64,000 nucleotides of DNA from Entoloma clypeatum (Eukaryota; Basidiomycota; Agaricomycetes; Agaricales; Entolomataceae): the NCBI GenBank assembly GCA_963565915.1, contig OY751486.1, positions 4,712,001-4,776,000 of the forward strand. Reading direction: 5' to 3'. Numbering within the stretch: the stretch's first letter is position 1; every line of letters starts with the position of its first letter. Below, one piece after another: positions 13,533 through 25,881 of this stretch. The position numbers were made by a program, and so were the translations under genes. The notes below the pieces were generated by a model, which was given only the letters and a program-made list of their open reading frames with translations, was not told where the DNA came from and ran no database searches.

Positions 13533-13539
13533 TATAAAA
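13533..13539 (+). promoter_or_regulatory. TATA box of the membrane-protein gene
   Basis: TATAAAA about 105 bp upstream of the chosen ATG at 13641, in the same sequence context as the pseudogene copy. Confidence 0.45.
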
Positions 13540-13640
13540 ATTCTGGAGAAATTACAAGATGGCCCTCATCCTCAGGCTCTCCTTTCGTTACCTCTGCTCT
13601 TCCTCCATCGTCTTCCTCAAAGTCAATCACTCGCATCCCA

Positions 13641-14399
13641 ATGGCTGCTCTCGCTCTCGCTGCTGCTCTGGCAAGCCTCACCTCTGCTGCCCCCACCGCC
13701 CCCGACACTTCCCTTGTCAAGCGCGACTGCACGTGCGACACCATCCCCCTCATCCTCCTCGACCTCGACGCTAAAGTCAAGGCCATCATCGCCAACTTAA
13801 GTCAGTAGTCATGATGTCTTATTCCGCCGCACCCTATCTGATTTTCTCCCCCACGCAGAGGTCGCCATCGGCACACAAGTTAAAGTCAACCTCAGCGTCT
13901 TGCAGCCATTCCTGGTCCAGCTGAAAGCCGCCATCGTCGCAGCTACCGTGCAACTCCAGGCTATCGCTACCCTCGACCTCAACGTTATCCTCGACCTCAA
14001 TGGCGTCGTCCTCTCCATTACGGCATGCGCTCAACTCTTGTTGACTGTCTTTCTCGTAAGTTCTCGCTTATGGTGTTGGATGACAATATTAATTGACCCG
14101 TTACGGATCACCAGGATATCATTTTAGTCCTCCAGATATGCTTCAACGCCGTCTTTATTTTGCAGGTCTCCGCCCTCCTCCTAATATTCGTCGACCTCAG
14201 GTAAGTCGCGTAATTATACCCACCTGCTTAAACAAGATTTGACAACAATTCTAGCGTTGTGATCGCTGCGTTCTTGACGCTCATCTTCCAAATCATCATT
14301 GGCATCCAGGTCATCTTCTGCGGCCTGATTTCTGCTGATATCATCGCTTTCCTCACCCTTTGCGGACTTACCAAGATCCTCGTACTGATCGTAATTTAA
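13641..14399 (+). CDS. Predicted secreted-pathway protein with C-terminal membrane helices, unknown function
   Basis: Four exons join in frame. The ATG at 13641 starts a signal peptide (MAALALAAALASLTSAAPTA), followed by a possible Kex2 site (LVKRD) and a small Cys-containing stretch (DCTCDTIPLILLD). Exon 2 is amphipathic, with TQVKVNLSVLQPFLVQL and repeated hydrophobic/charged periodicity. Exons 3 and 4 are strongly hydrophobic (DIILVLQICFNAVFILQ; VVIAAFLTLIFQIIIGIQ; ILVLIVI) and suggest three or four membrane segments. Introns at about 13802-13858, 14056-14114 and 14201-14253 have GT-AG ends; stop TAA at 14397-14399. An upstream in-frame Met exists at 13524, but the signal peptide argues for 13641. 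I do not recognise the family. A damaged tandem copy lies 2 kb upstream. Confidence 0.65.
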
Positions 14400-15124
14400 T
14401 ATTCACACCTGAATCAAGTTTCTTGGATGTGAATGAAAACCCCTATAATCAATTTCCGCCAAAACACAAAGAAAAGTTTGTGCACGTTTAGAAAATCTGC
14501 AAAGCGCGCTAGCTCCCATCGAATTGTACATGTATAAGCAAAACCGTAGTAGCATGGCACATTGCAGACAGTAACAAACTTGATCAACATGAATCTGAGC
14601 AATCTGAACATCGACCATGTACCAAAATGCCCAAACGTATTGCCATCCCACCAGCCCTGCGCTGGGATGTCGCTTTTCAAACCTGAAGATATTTTTGCCC
14701 TCATGTCTGTCAGCGAGCAACAACAACAACGAATCCTGAAACAATACCGTGATAACAGTGGATCGTACTAGATGACCATTTGGTGGGCTCCCGTCGCCCG
14801 AACTTATGCCAATTTCGTACTAGTTGACTGCGTACAGCTATTCTCTTGCATTCTAAAGTGCTTCAATACAAATATTCATTGCTATTCAATGAGAATTGAG
14901 GGAGCTATGTAGTTCGTAGACATGCTCAAATTTTTTTTGGTTTTGGCCCGGGCTTGGTTTTGGCCCAACTTTTTTGCAAACCGCTGTAAGCTCGTTGACT
15001 CACCAATGAGCCTTCGTCGGATGCAGTCATCCGATTCTATCTTGGTCCTTCTCCTTCGAAGAACCACGACCAGCCGGATAGTCCATGTACTAGTATATGG
15101 GGACAAAAACAATCAAGTTCGTAT
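14400..15124. other. Convergent intergenic region
   Basis: Lies between the membrane-protein gene and the end of the coiled-coil gene. It is moderately AT-rich and no gene is recognisable. Confidence 0.4.
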
Positions 15125-16495
15125 TCAGCCCTCCACAAACATAGGAACCAAATCCCCAGACACCGAATCTATGACCTCCACGTCTTGAACAGCTCTTAGT
15201 AACTCCGTCGCAGGATTCGTTTGTTGCGGGAAATAAGGTGCCAAGAAAGCTGAGATCTCTGACTTTTTCACCGGTGGGCGAGTTATAATCGCCCTATCAG
15301 AGTAAATGGCAGCCTTCGCGCGCACAAGGTGATCAAGGATTCGTCGGTAGTAAATGGGAATGGAGTTGTAGATTGTTGAAGCGGCAAGAGTTCGATCACT
15401 GCGCTGATTGTGGTATACATTGTATTGTTGGCTTAAAGAACGAAGAGCTGTCACTGTAGTAATATAAGGGTAAGCGAGGGAGTGAAAGGAGAGAGCATAC
15501 AAACATACCATCATTAATGAAGTAGTGATCCAACTGTGCCTTTGAGGTCCTGGAGACGGCACTGGGTTCCTCTAATAACAGGTGACCGAAAGCTATGAGA
15601 GCGAGTCAGCAGACCATGGGGAAAAAGAGACCTTCTACTGCTTTCGAAGCTATTTCCCATCGAAGGATGGTCCTGTCCGTATCCCGCTGCCTCTGCGTCC
15701 AACAATCGATTTCACCCCTAAGATCATGTACCTCACGCCTAAGAGAGTCAACACTTTGTCGGAAAAATCCCCAGGGCCCAATCAGGCCTGATATGCTTGA
15801 TTCAGGGTGTTTAATAAGGGCTACTGATCAGGCCGACGGCCCGGTCAAGAGAAGGCTGATCAGGCGAAGGGCGAAATCAGGCGAAATCAGGCGACATCAG
15901 GTTACATCAGGCGACATCAGACCGACTTTTTGCTAAATTAAGGACCTGGTTCAGGCAGGGGTGATCCGAATCATGCCAAATCAGCATTGCCCTCGAACGC
16001 ATCAGGCCAGATCAGGTCAGATCAGGCAAGTTCAGGACGCCGCCCTGGTCAGGGCCTCAGGATTTTTCCGACATTCTAAGCAGTGACTTATTATCCGCCT
16101 TCAGCTTCTCATTCCTCTGTGAACTGTATTAGATAACATTGCAAGGATGATGAGGCTGACATACCTCGACAAAAGATAATTTGTGCTCAGACTGTACGCC
16201 GTTTTCATCGAAGGACAATACACGGTATTCATTAATCTCGCCAGATGTGCTGAAACGTTGTCGGGCACCAGCAGATGTTGAGAACGCACCGCCTGACACA
16301 GAGATGGTCCTTGAGGGCATTGAGAGACGTTCAATACTTTCAGGTTTTTCCGCGATGTAATTGAAAGTAACAGGGATCAAAGGCTGAGCGCTGAGACTCG
16401 GAGGCAGCTTGACAATGGAAAATAATAATAAGAATGTCTCAGAGGGCGAAGCTTGTGCTCAACTCATCTTTGTGACAGCTTCAGATACGAACTGT
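15125..16495 (-). pseudogene. Coiled-coil protein gene interrupted by a MITE
   Basis: Minus-strand exons give protein-like sequence: IPVTFNYIAEKPESIERLSM and a Ser-rich stretch, then HKLSFVE, an intron, and RNEKLKADNKSLLR. After the MITE the reading continues as SVDSLRREVHDLRGEIDCW and QRQRDTDRTILRWEI, both heptad-like. Later exons give AQLDHYFINDVTALRSLSQQ and a tail ending DLVPMFVEG with TGA at 15127-15125. Without the MITE and one copy of its 2-bp duplication the frame is continuous, which shows that it sits in coding sequence. As it stands the gene is split unless the MITE is spliced out. The 5' end is uncertain: an exon FVSEAVTK near 16470-16495 may belong to it, but no clear start codon was found. 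Family unknown. Confidence 0.5.
15757..16073. mobile_element. 317-bp MITE with 14-bp terminal inverted repeats
   Basis: Ends are TGTCGGAAAAATCC (15757-15770) and its exact reverse complement (16060-16073), flanked by TT on both sides (15755-15756; 16074-16075). The interior is rich in TCAGGC/GATCAGG words and holds five tandem decamers close to GCGAAATCAG at 15871-15920. No ORF is present. A 2-bp duplication other than TA does not fit a superfamily I can name with confidence. Confidence 0.75.
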
Positions 16496-16699
16496 TAAAA
16501 GCAGCTAGGTATTACGGTACAATTTACTGTACATCGGTGTATGTCGGACGATAATGACAATAATGATAGAGCGATACAGACATTTAGCAAAAGGAGTTCG
16601 GAAAAATGCTCATGATCAGAGGACGCAGGGGGGTATAAGCATTGCAAAATCCATCATAAAGTAAAATTCAGTCATCAGTCATCATATTGCGTTAGCTAG

Positions 16700-19600
16700 T
16701 CACAGCGAGGCGAGGTCAGGATCAAGTGTTTCAAGGAAAGACAGGAAAGCACGCACATCAAGCGTCAAAGTCCGAGAACTATTCACTTCTTGATCACGAT
16801 AAATGCCAACAAGGGAGTTGCCTCGCTCATACAGGGATCCTTTAAGACTGATGACAATAAATTGGAAGGAGTCAGACGCCTGCGAACGGATATAGTTGGC
16901 GATCTTGGCGACATTCGTGTTGTCCAATGCAGCGTCGACCTCATCCAGGACGAAGAACGGTGCTGGTTGATAACTGGAAAATGCACATTAGTCCGAGGAT
17001 TAGACGATGAGAGGCAAAACGTTCCTGTGGATGGCGAACAGAAGAGCAAGAGCAGCGACGGTTTTCTCCCCTCCTGATAATTGCTCCATGTCTCGGAAAC
17101 GCTTCATCGGCGGCATGGCATGGTACTTGATGCCCCCTGCGTAAGGTTCCTGAAGTCCAGTTAGTCAAAGGAGTCAAGAGAGCACCCTGGTATTCGCACT
17201 TCACTGTCCTCGAGGCTGAGATAAGCCACACCTCCCATAGGTGACGCTTTTCCCTTCGTAAGGTCTTTGTAGACTTGGTCAATGCGATCCGATATGTGAT
17301 TGTAAGCCTTGTTGAACAGTTCACATCTTGAAGATGATTGATAGGCGTCCAGAAATCTTGATAAAGGAATCCCTACCTTCGCCTCTTCACATCAGCGAAT
17401 TCGTCTCGGGCGTTCTTTGAATCTTTCCGCGCTTTGTCGGCTTCCCGTTCTGTGTTTGCAAGCTTTGCTTCCACATCGTCCAACCTGAAAGACAGCTATC
17501 AGCCTCGCAAATCCACGGGAGGAGATGAAGGTGTTGACCGTTCAATCGCCTTCAAATTGGGCGCCATCCGCTCAATGTCAGCGTTAAGCCTCATGATCTC
17601 CTTATCAAAATTGTCGACCGATCCATGTTCACGTGTATCGTCGTCCAAGCTCTCAAAATCGACCTCGATCCCGAAATCCTGAACCTTCTTTGGTCTTTGT
17701 GTAGCATCCTCGTCTTCATCAACATCCATCGCGACTTCTTCGCGGAGATTCTACAACGCAAAAACTCGTTTTAGACATGAAGAAAGGGAACAAGAAGCCA
17801 AAGAAAGACCTCTTCCATGGGGACATGCTTCAGATTCCCATGCAGCAGCGGCAGCTCGATTTCTTCAAGCCGACATTTCCTATAAATCGACGACCTCTCC
17901 AATGCGAGCTTCTCAATCTCATCATTCTGTTATCGTTTATAGCATGAGTTTATCCCAGGTTTGAGAAAGGAAGAAAAATCGACGAACACAATTAGCAATC
18001 TCTTTCAGCGCCATGTCCAACACCTTCGCAGCCTTCCCCGTCGTCTTCTTCACCGCCTCTAAGGCCTTGTTCTTCTCATCCAGCGTCTCTTGAATCTCTT
18101 GAAGCTCATTCCGCAGTTCCGCAATCGATGTTTCCATGCCTTCGATTTCTTCTTGAGCAGCGACCTTCTGACCTTCAAGCTTCACGAGATTGGCCCGCTC
18201 TGTCGTGATGATTGCTTTAAGGTGAGCGAGTCGGTCACGAGCAGTTATCAATCCCTCTGATTCAAAATCAGACCTGGAAGAATTGGCGTCAGACACGCTA
18301 GACAATGAGTAGAATTGACGGGGCATACTGATGAGTAAGCCGAGAGATCTGAGTCTCGAACTGTAGCCTCGCTCTGCTCTCTTCTTGGGAAACCTTCAAC
18401 TGGCGCTCTTCATATTCCCGGATGTTTGAAACGTTGATCTTTCGACAGAAAGCTTTGAAGGTATCGGCCTCGGCAGCGTCAATCATCGAGGACAACTCAG
18501 CAATTTGTTCTTGAAGTTTCGCGTGGTTTGCCTTCAGCTGGCGAAATACGGAAGGTCAGCGAACGATTCACAAAAGGCCAGAGTACGCAGATCTACTTTT
18601 TTCAACTCTGGTTCATTCTTCTTTATCTCCCGATCGAGGTGTTTTAACTCGTCTTTGATACCCGTTATCCGTAGTTTGCAGGCGTTCTGTATCATCAATC
18701 CGTCAGCATGAGTTTACCAATAAAGTCGCAGTGGATCGCATCACCAAATCGTCCCTCGCCACTATCATCGTTGAATCCAATCGCGAAATTTCCGCAATCA
18801 GATTCTCATCTGTCTGTCCTCTCGGCTTTTCCTTGGCTAGCTCACGCAACCTCGCCTTGAGGTTGTCTCGAGAACGTATCAAACCTGTGCGGCAGAAGTC
18901 AGTCAACTTTTCATGCTAATCGAGGACGGACTCGCGTACCCTGCACATCCTTCTCCTCCCATTTCTTGCCAGCATTATGGGTGCTGCGACCGCCAGTGAT
19001 GAGCCCGCTTTTGTGAATCACTGTCCCCTCCAATGTGACGGCTAAGCAGAACAATAACCTTCAGACAACAGCAGGCATTAAACAGAGCAGGAATTACCTT
19101 TGATCTCCTGCTGCTTGTCATAACACACGTAACGGGCAATCTCCATGGTGTCGCAAACAAGCGTGTTCCCACATGCGTGATGTATAGCCCTCTCAATTGC
19201 GCCTTCGCTCACGATGACGTCGACAGCAAGGCGCGAGCCTTTGGCAAACGAACGGAATTTATCGTTGATAGGCTTTACTTGAATCGTATCAAGCGGGATG
19301 AACGTCGCTTGCCCTGCTCTTTGATTCCGCATATACTAGGCAAAAGAGATAGTCAAAACCAAGGTGAAGCACAAAGGATGAAAGATGGGGTAAATTTACC
19401 TCAATACAATCAATGGCCGTCTTCTCCTCGTCAACAATAATCGCATCAATATTCCTGCCGAGTACAACCGCCATGGCCGTCTCATACTTCCTCGCAGTCG
19501 GTTTACACAGGTCAAACAAACGACCACGCACGCCGGGGAATATGCGTTGCAGATTGGTCAGAGTTTCCTTGAGCCTGACTTCACGCTCGGACTCGTTTCT

Positions 19601-21593
19601 GTCAACTCCCGCCTGTAGGAGCTGCTGGTATATGCTTTGCAGTTTCTCGTCCGCCTCTGTTTCAAGTTTTCTGAGGTATATGCAATGAGCATGCATGAAG
19701 CATAGATCCAGTGCAAGTACTCACGAGATTCGTATCTTCTCAGATTGCTGCTTTTCCAGCTCTTGTCTCGTCCGATTCAAGTCCGACTGCAGCGCCGCGA
19801 TTTTCTCCTCCAGCTGTCAAACTTAAGTCAATGAACGTTCCACGTCGTTCATAAATAAATGGAGCGTGCCTCGGATTTCCTCTCGGTCTGGATTCTCAGC
19901 TCCTCCGAACGTGTCTCCCTCTTCTCCATCAACCCTTGTTGCCTCTCGGTAAGCTGCGTAAGGGTTCTGCTGCCCGTCTTCTCGTCTCTCGTCAATGTTT
20001 CGAGGGATTGACGCTCATCGACAGCAAGAACGCTGGCGGAGGCTTTCCTAAAAGTATAGATTTTCAACAGAGTTGGATAATTACGAACCTAAGGTGTGAC
20101 GTACAATTTGCGATATTCCGCCAGACTCTCTTCGCTCAGGGCCAAATTATTTTGAGACGCTTTCCGTTGTTTCTCTGTGACGAGAATCGCCGCCTGAGTA
20201 GGAGTAGGGGCAACAGTAGACAATGCATATACGCACCCTGAGCTGCATCCGCCGCCTTCTTGACGTTCGCAAGTTCACTCTGAAGAAACTCCACTCGCTC
20301 ACTCAACTTCGCCTCGTTCCTAGCGACTTCCTCCATCGTCTTCGTTGCATTATTTGTTTTACGGGTTGTATGAGTGATCTGCGCTTCTATTGCAGCGAGA
20401 TCTGGCCTCTACCATAAAAATTAACCAACGGACACCGAGCCGGACTATGGAAATGACGAACCTTTCCATCCAGCGTCTTTTCTGACTTCTTGATACCTTT
20501 CTCCTTCTGCATAACCGTGGCCCTCACTTTAGCCTGTGCCGCCCGAGCAGCTTCGAGCGCCTGGTCATGTTTACGCTGTTCCTCGCGCAGACCAGCGAGG
20601 TCCTTTTTCTTGCTCGTGACCTGCCTCGCATTGCCTTCCATCGACTCTTCGATTTGATAAAGCTTGAACAAATTCCGCTGAAGAATGAGGTCGTCCTTGC
20701 AGCAAAGATTCCGTCAACCGAAGACCAGCTAAACCTCTCAAACAAACATACCTTTTCCTGACACAGACTCGCAAACCTCTCCGCCTCGCCTTTTTGCTCC
20801 TTGTACTGCTTGATCTCCCCCGCAATCCCTCTCCGCTTCGTAAAATTGAACGTTGCATTCTCCGTCGCCCTTTCCTGCGCCTCCTTAGCCTTCTCATACT
20901 CCCCCGCCAGTTCCAACGAGCCACTGATTTGCTCAATAAGCCGCGAAAGCTCGCGAGGCGACTGTGAGGCGACAGCCTCCACATCTCCCTGAAACACAAG
21001 AAAGTTCTTCGCCTTCACGAGAATATTGTGGCTCATGAACGCGGCGTTGTACGCGGAATACGTGACGACTTTATTGTTGAGCTTGTACTCTGACGCGCCA
21101 GTGGTCGATATCCTGGCGGGAACCACGGCAATGAGAACGTATCAATAGCATCGTTGAACAAAGTCGACTTACGTTCGCTGAAACTTCCACTCCTTGCCCT
21201 CTGCATCCTGGTACACGGCCAAAACCCATGCCTTCTTAGCAGTCCCTTCCCCTTTCCCGTCCCCTTCTCCACCCTCATCCTCATCTTCAACATCTACAGC
21301 TTCCGACCCCTCTTCCGCGTTAGACCTCGCCAAGCGTCGCCCCCGATAAACAAGGTCCTTCAACTGAGAGCTCCGCAGCTGCGCACTCTTGACGCCAAGC
21401 ACGAAGGATATGGCGTCCATAAGGTTCGATTTGCCGGCGCCATTGGGACCTATCACCGACGTAAAGTTCTTGAAAGGTCCTATCGTCTGGTGACCCCTAC
21501 GAACATGATGCTGAGAAGAACAAGTGGAGGGATAGCAATGGAAACTCGCCTGTAAGACTTGAAATCACAAAGCTCTATACGAACAAGAGGCAT
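16700..21593 (-). CDS. SMC1: Cohesin subunit SMC1 (Psm1), chromosome-segregation ATPase
   Basis: SMC1 pairs with SMC3 to form the cohesin ring. The start at 21593 reads [15 protein letters not shown], then [19 protein letters not shown] with Walker [10 protein letters not shown] (about 21425-21450) and the SMC1-type [20 protein letters not shown]. Long heptad-rich coiled coils follow. The hinge lies around 18960-19560 ([38 protein letters not shown]). A second coiled coil leads to the C-terminal head with ABC signature [16 protein letters not shown] (about 17040-17085) and Walker [16 protein letters not shown] (about 16915-16960). The end [20 protein letters not shown] is typical of SMC1. Stop TGA at 16702-16700. 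About 4.9 kb with many short introns gives the usual family length. The first intron appears to use a GC donor. An ACGCGT box lies 78 bp upstream. Confidence 0.95.
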
Positions 21594-21670
21594 GGCTCTC
21601 GACGAGCCCAAATATTTGGGGCCCTTGAGGCTGTGGATGAAAAAGTCAAGACGGCGCGTGCCACATTCGG

Positions 21671-21676
21671 ACGCGT
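21671..21676. promoter_or_regulatory. MCB-like ACGCGT box upstream of SMC1
   Basis: ACGCGT is the MluI cell-cycle box bound by MBF (Mbp1/Swi6) in yeasts, where it drives G1/S genes including SMC1-class genes. It lies 78 bp upstream of the SMC1 ATG, followed by GGTCACGTG. Function in this organism is inferred. Confidence 0.45.
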
Positions 21677-21881
21677 CACGAGGTCACGTGAACCAAAACA
21701 AGGAAAAGAAAGAAATGTATCCGCGTCAAACTACGTACGTATGAGAACTACAGAAAGATTACATTTATTATAAGCACAGCTAATCCCCAAGATCTAAGAG
21801 AAAGTAACACTAAGTCGTAAAGTATGTATGAACCTTAGATAGTCAATACATATTAAAAGAGAGATCGCCAGAGATTACTTA

Positions 21882-24800
21882 TCAATGAGCAAACGAGTGT
21901 GCTGGTTCCGTCGCATCAGACGAAAGCGACTCGTCAAAATCTAACACACCCTCCTCCGTGCTGTCGAGCCTCTCCCGCGTATACTGCTCCTGCGGCAGCA
22001 CCTCAGCCAAGCCCAAACCGTTGCCGTCCTCCAACGCCCGCATCTGGCTCACCGAATGCGCCTCGTTGAAGTACGAAGTCAGCGGCGACATCATGCTCCT
22101 CAGGATAGGCGGCGCCGGAAATTCAGAGAGCCCCGATATCCGCGAGACAGACGACGACGTCGTCATGTAGCTAGAGCGCGTGAGAGCAGCCGACGTCCGC
22201 GTTGCCCCAGAGTTCACTACTCTGGGCCGGCCAGAAACGGGTGTGAAAGCCTGGTTCTGTTGCTCTAGCGACTCCAAAAGAGGCTGCTGCTGCTGCTGCG
22301 GCAGCGGTGGCGGCAGTTCCTCTCCTACATCTTCCTGCGCGCCTCCCGAAAGCATATGACCGACATAGGAAATCCGATGTTCTGGCACGACCACAGGGGG
22401 CGTCAACACAGGTTCAACCATGCCAACGCGATACCTCTCTAATCACATCATCAATAAAATAATAAAAATCAGCAAAGATCCCACCCCACAAAATAGCCAA
22501 GAAGTAAAAAAAATGACGAACCCGTCTCATCTTCCCCATGCTCAATGATCGAGGAAGCCCTCGACGACTCCACCTCCACATCCTCCGGGATCCTCGCAGG
22601 GCTCGCATGAAACGGCGACATCGACAGCGTGTTCGACCTCCCACGGCGCGACAGCCCCCCCACAATCTCCCCATCCACCGCCAACGGCTCCTCAAATACA
22701 AACTCCAACGTCGATTCGGTGCCTTGCCTCCTCGCAAACCTCTGCCCCGGCGAATCCGTCATCGTCGACCGAGAATGCTGGTCCTGCCCCTCCTCCATCG
22801 CCGCAACCTCCTCCATGCTCGCGCTAAGCTGCCTCACCAGGCTCGAAAGCCCACTCCCCGCCCTCCTCCTCATCGACCCCGGAAGCGAGATCGCATATGC
22901 CGACATGCCGACCTCCGACTCAAACCGCTCATCCTGCTGCTCAGGCTGCCGCTGCGTTGCAGGCTTATAGAACAGATCATAGAAATTATCCAAAGTATCC
23001 GGATTGTCAAACGGGCGGGGCGAATGCGGCGGTGATGGACTGTCAGGCGAGCTGCTTTCCCTCCCACACACGATCTCATCAAGACCGGACGGAAGAGACC
23101 GGGGAAGATCCAACGGCAAACCACGAGGTGGGAACGGTTCCGACGTCAGACTCATCATCGCCTTCGAACTCCCTTCAACCACCTCCACCTCCGCCTGCTT
23201 CGTCTGGGACATATACGAAGGCCGCGTCGCATCATACTGCACCGCCTGCCTAAACGTCCGCTGCAGCTGATCCGGAGATCCCCCAAGGACCACATGCTCC
23301 TCGGTCCCACCCCCGACCAAACTCAGCTGGCTCTCCACGCCCTCCTTGGACTTCACAGCATACGCGAGCGCCTCCCCGACACCCACCGTATCAATGATCG
23401 CCGCCGAGTTTCTTAAAATCGTCCCGTCCAACTCATCCTCACCCTCATCTGCCGGCATCATAGGTGAGTACTTGATCTCCCGAGGCAGAACTTCCCGAAC
23501 GGCACCGGGAGACCACGACGCCCACATCTTCGCGGGGGGAGGAACGTCGCTGTCCTCGCGCAGGTGAGGTATGACTCTCTCACTTGATATGTACGAGTTC
23601 CGAGCAGACGATTGTTGCGCATACGGATGGAATGGCATTGGGGGAGTTAGGCGGTCCTGAACAATAGAATTGCCCGCATCGCCCACAACCTCGAAATCCT
23701 TCTCCCTCTCCTTCTCCTTGTCAAGTTGCGTCCGCCCGTAATGAGTGTACTGAGCATACATGCCCCCTCGCGCATAAGGGTGTGCAGGCCTCCTCACAAT
23801 ATCCGGGCCCACCGTACTAGACTCCTTCAACGGCGGTGTCCCAACCGCAATTCCAATCCTGGTATCGCTTTTCACAGACTCCTGGGAGTCTGACGCCACC
23901 TCGTCAGAGGGCCCCTTGACCGACAGCACCGCAGGATCGGCCAGCCGGATGACTCTCGTCCCCTCGCGCTTCAATGCGTGCTCCAGATTTCCAAAGGTCA
24001 CTGAAGTGTCCCCCGACCCGATAGGCCGATGAGAAGGGAGTCTGGGTAACTTGAACGCGTCTCGGCTCCACGAATCGGACCGCAGATGCCCGTGAGATTT
24101 CGCCTTGGACAGCTTCTTGTCGGAAGGAGCTGGTGATAGACCAGGAGATGTGATTGTAGGCGTCATGACCTGGTTCCCAAGGCAAGCACGAGCGGCAAGG
24201 AAGTCGATGGTGCTGGGCACCGGCTCGTCTTTCTGGCGTCCCTTCTGTGTCAAAGACTTTGTCCGTGTGCGCGACATGCTGCGCGTTGTTTTGTTCTGAA
24301 ATGAGTGTGTTGCTTGAGTTTGCCATTGCTTCCGCTCGCTGTCGAGAAGCTGTTTCTCCTCCAAGACCCTGCCAAGGATTCGACATCAGGATGACAGGGG
24401 AGCGATGCGTGTAAACAAACTCACTGAGATAATGAAGGAGCAGGGGGTGGCAGTGCCGATTCATCAAGTGAGAAGGTCCTCCGCCGCTGATGTCGTAATG
24501 CTCCCTGTACCGGTCCATTGAACGCTCTCTCATCCGATACTCGCGGCCGTGAAGGACCGGCCTGGCGTCCGCCAATATCCGCCAACGACCTCGAGTGCGC
24601 CAAAACCGTCGAGGTAACCGCCTGTTCACTTGACTCACTCGCAAAGTCCTGACCGACTGGGCTTCCGGGAGGGCTGACGATCCGAGTACTAGGCTTCCTC
24701 TCGACCTTCTTCCCATCAGCCCCGTATTTAACCTTCAACCTGGGCCTTGGGAACAACAGCGCATCGCACCAAGTCTCGGCCGATAACCAGCGGTCCTTTC

Positions 24801-25881
24801 CCTTGGGTGTCTGCTTCGAATCCTTGTCCTGAGACCGAAAACTAGATTTGGGCCGGAGTCGAAGATCGGGGGTCGATATCGCCTGTTTGATTCCTTTCAA
24901 GAAAGGGACGCCCGCAGTGGGACGTTTTCCGTGAGAGGGTGAGCCTGGTCCCGAGGCGTTCCTGGATTCGGACGAGGACCCGTCTCCGAGAGGATTATTG
25001 CGTGCCTCGGGGTGACCGTGGGGGAAAGGGAGGGGAGCGGTGTGCGGGCCTCTATTGGCTGGGGAAGTGGGGAACGCGTAGGCATACGGGTGTGGACCTG
25101 GGGAGTAAGGTGTTGCTGGGGAGATTGGAGATGGCAAGAGGTTATTGAAACCGCGCGGTGGAGGTCGTGATGTCACATTGTAGGAATAGTTGCCGCCCCT
25201 GCTGTCCGTCCCCCCATCGAAAACAGCCTTTCCGCGTAGCAAAATGCCGCTCGACCCAGAAGAGATGCTCCTCCGATGAGGAGTGACCTTGTAACCTAGC
25301 CCTGTCGGAGCTGGACTGTTGCGCGAAAACCTCTTGAGTATATTGGTTGCCCCGCGGCCAGTGAAGTGTCTATTTCCCCTGGTAGAAAAAAAGCCGGAGA
25401 TGCTCGTCCGTTGGCCATCTTTTGAAAAAACGCGCTTCGTATGAGATGTTGGAATCGGAGATTCGCCAACACCGCCGGTGTTGCTGAGGCTGATGTAGGA
25501 GGCTGCGAGTTGTCTTTGGGAAGGCGAGACCGTCGAGCGGCGGCGTGTGGCTGTACTCGTGCGACCAGGGTCTACGACTCCCGAGGATGTTGTCCTTCCA
25601 GAGGCACCCGACTGAGCGCGGTCTCGAGGCCGATGCCTGAAGCCGTCGTCGCTGAATATCGGCGGGTAGTTTCCAGTGCCATAGTGTTTGTGTAGCTCGA
25701 TACTTGCCAGGGCAGTATCGTCCTCGTCGATCTCTCCGGCAATAAGATTGCCCCAGCTATCCCGTGGCTGTTGCCGCCTCTGCGACCCCCGCGGTTGTTC
25801 GTAGGGCCCATTGTAAGGTATGTACCATTCCTCATCACCCGTTTGTCCTCGCGAAGTCAACCTGGTCGATTTGACATTCAT
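21882..25881 (-). CDS. Large Ser/Pro-rich, mostly disordered protein of unknown function
   Basis: Long open stretches on the minus strand (25881-24421, 24364-22530, 22420-21882) joined by two short introns (near 24370-24420 and 22440-22520). The protein of about 1200 residues is dominated by Ser, Pro, Arg and Gly with phosphorylation-like motifs (RRRTFSLDE, RRSISSGSSG, TPHRRS). It carries a Pro/Tyr-rich piece (SPGPHPYAYAFPTSP), a short Gln run (QQQQQ) and a compact segment (DRWLSAETWCDALLFPRPRL) that is the best candidate for an ordered domain. The tail ends ATEPAHSFAH with TGA at 21884-21882. I chose the Met at 25881 (MNVKSTRLTSRGQ); coding may extend through one more intron upstream. No known domain is recognised. 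Long uninterrupted codon-like frames support a real gene. Confidence 0.7.

Noticed and set aside
22538..23253. Plus-strand frames of 165 and 118 codons
   Set aside because: They are antisense to the long Ser/Pro-rich coding exon and have low-complexity Arg/Pro composition typical of shadows.
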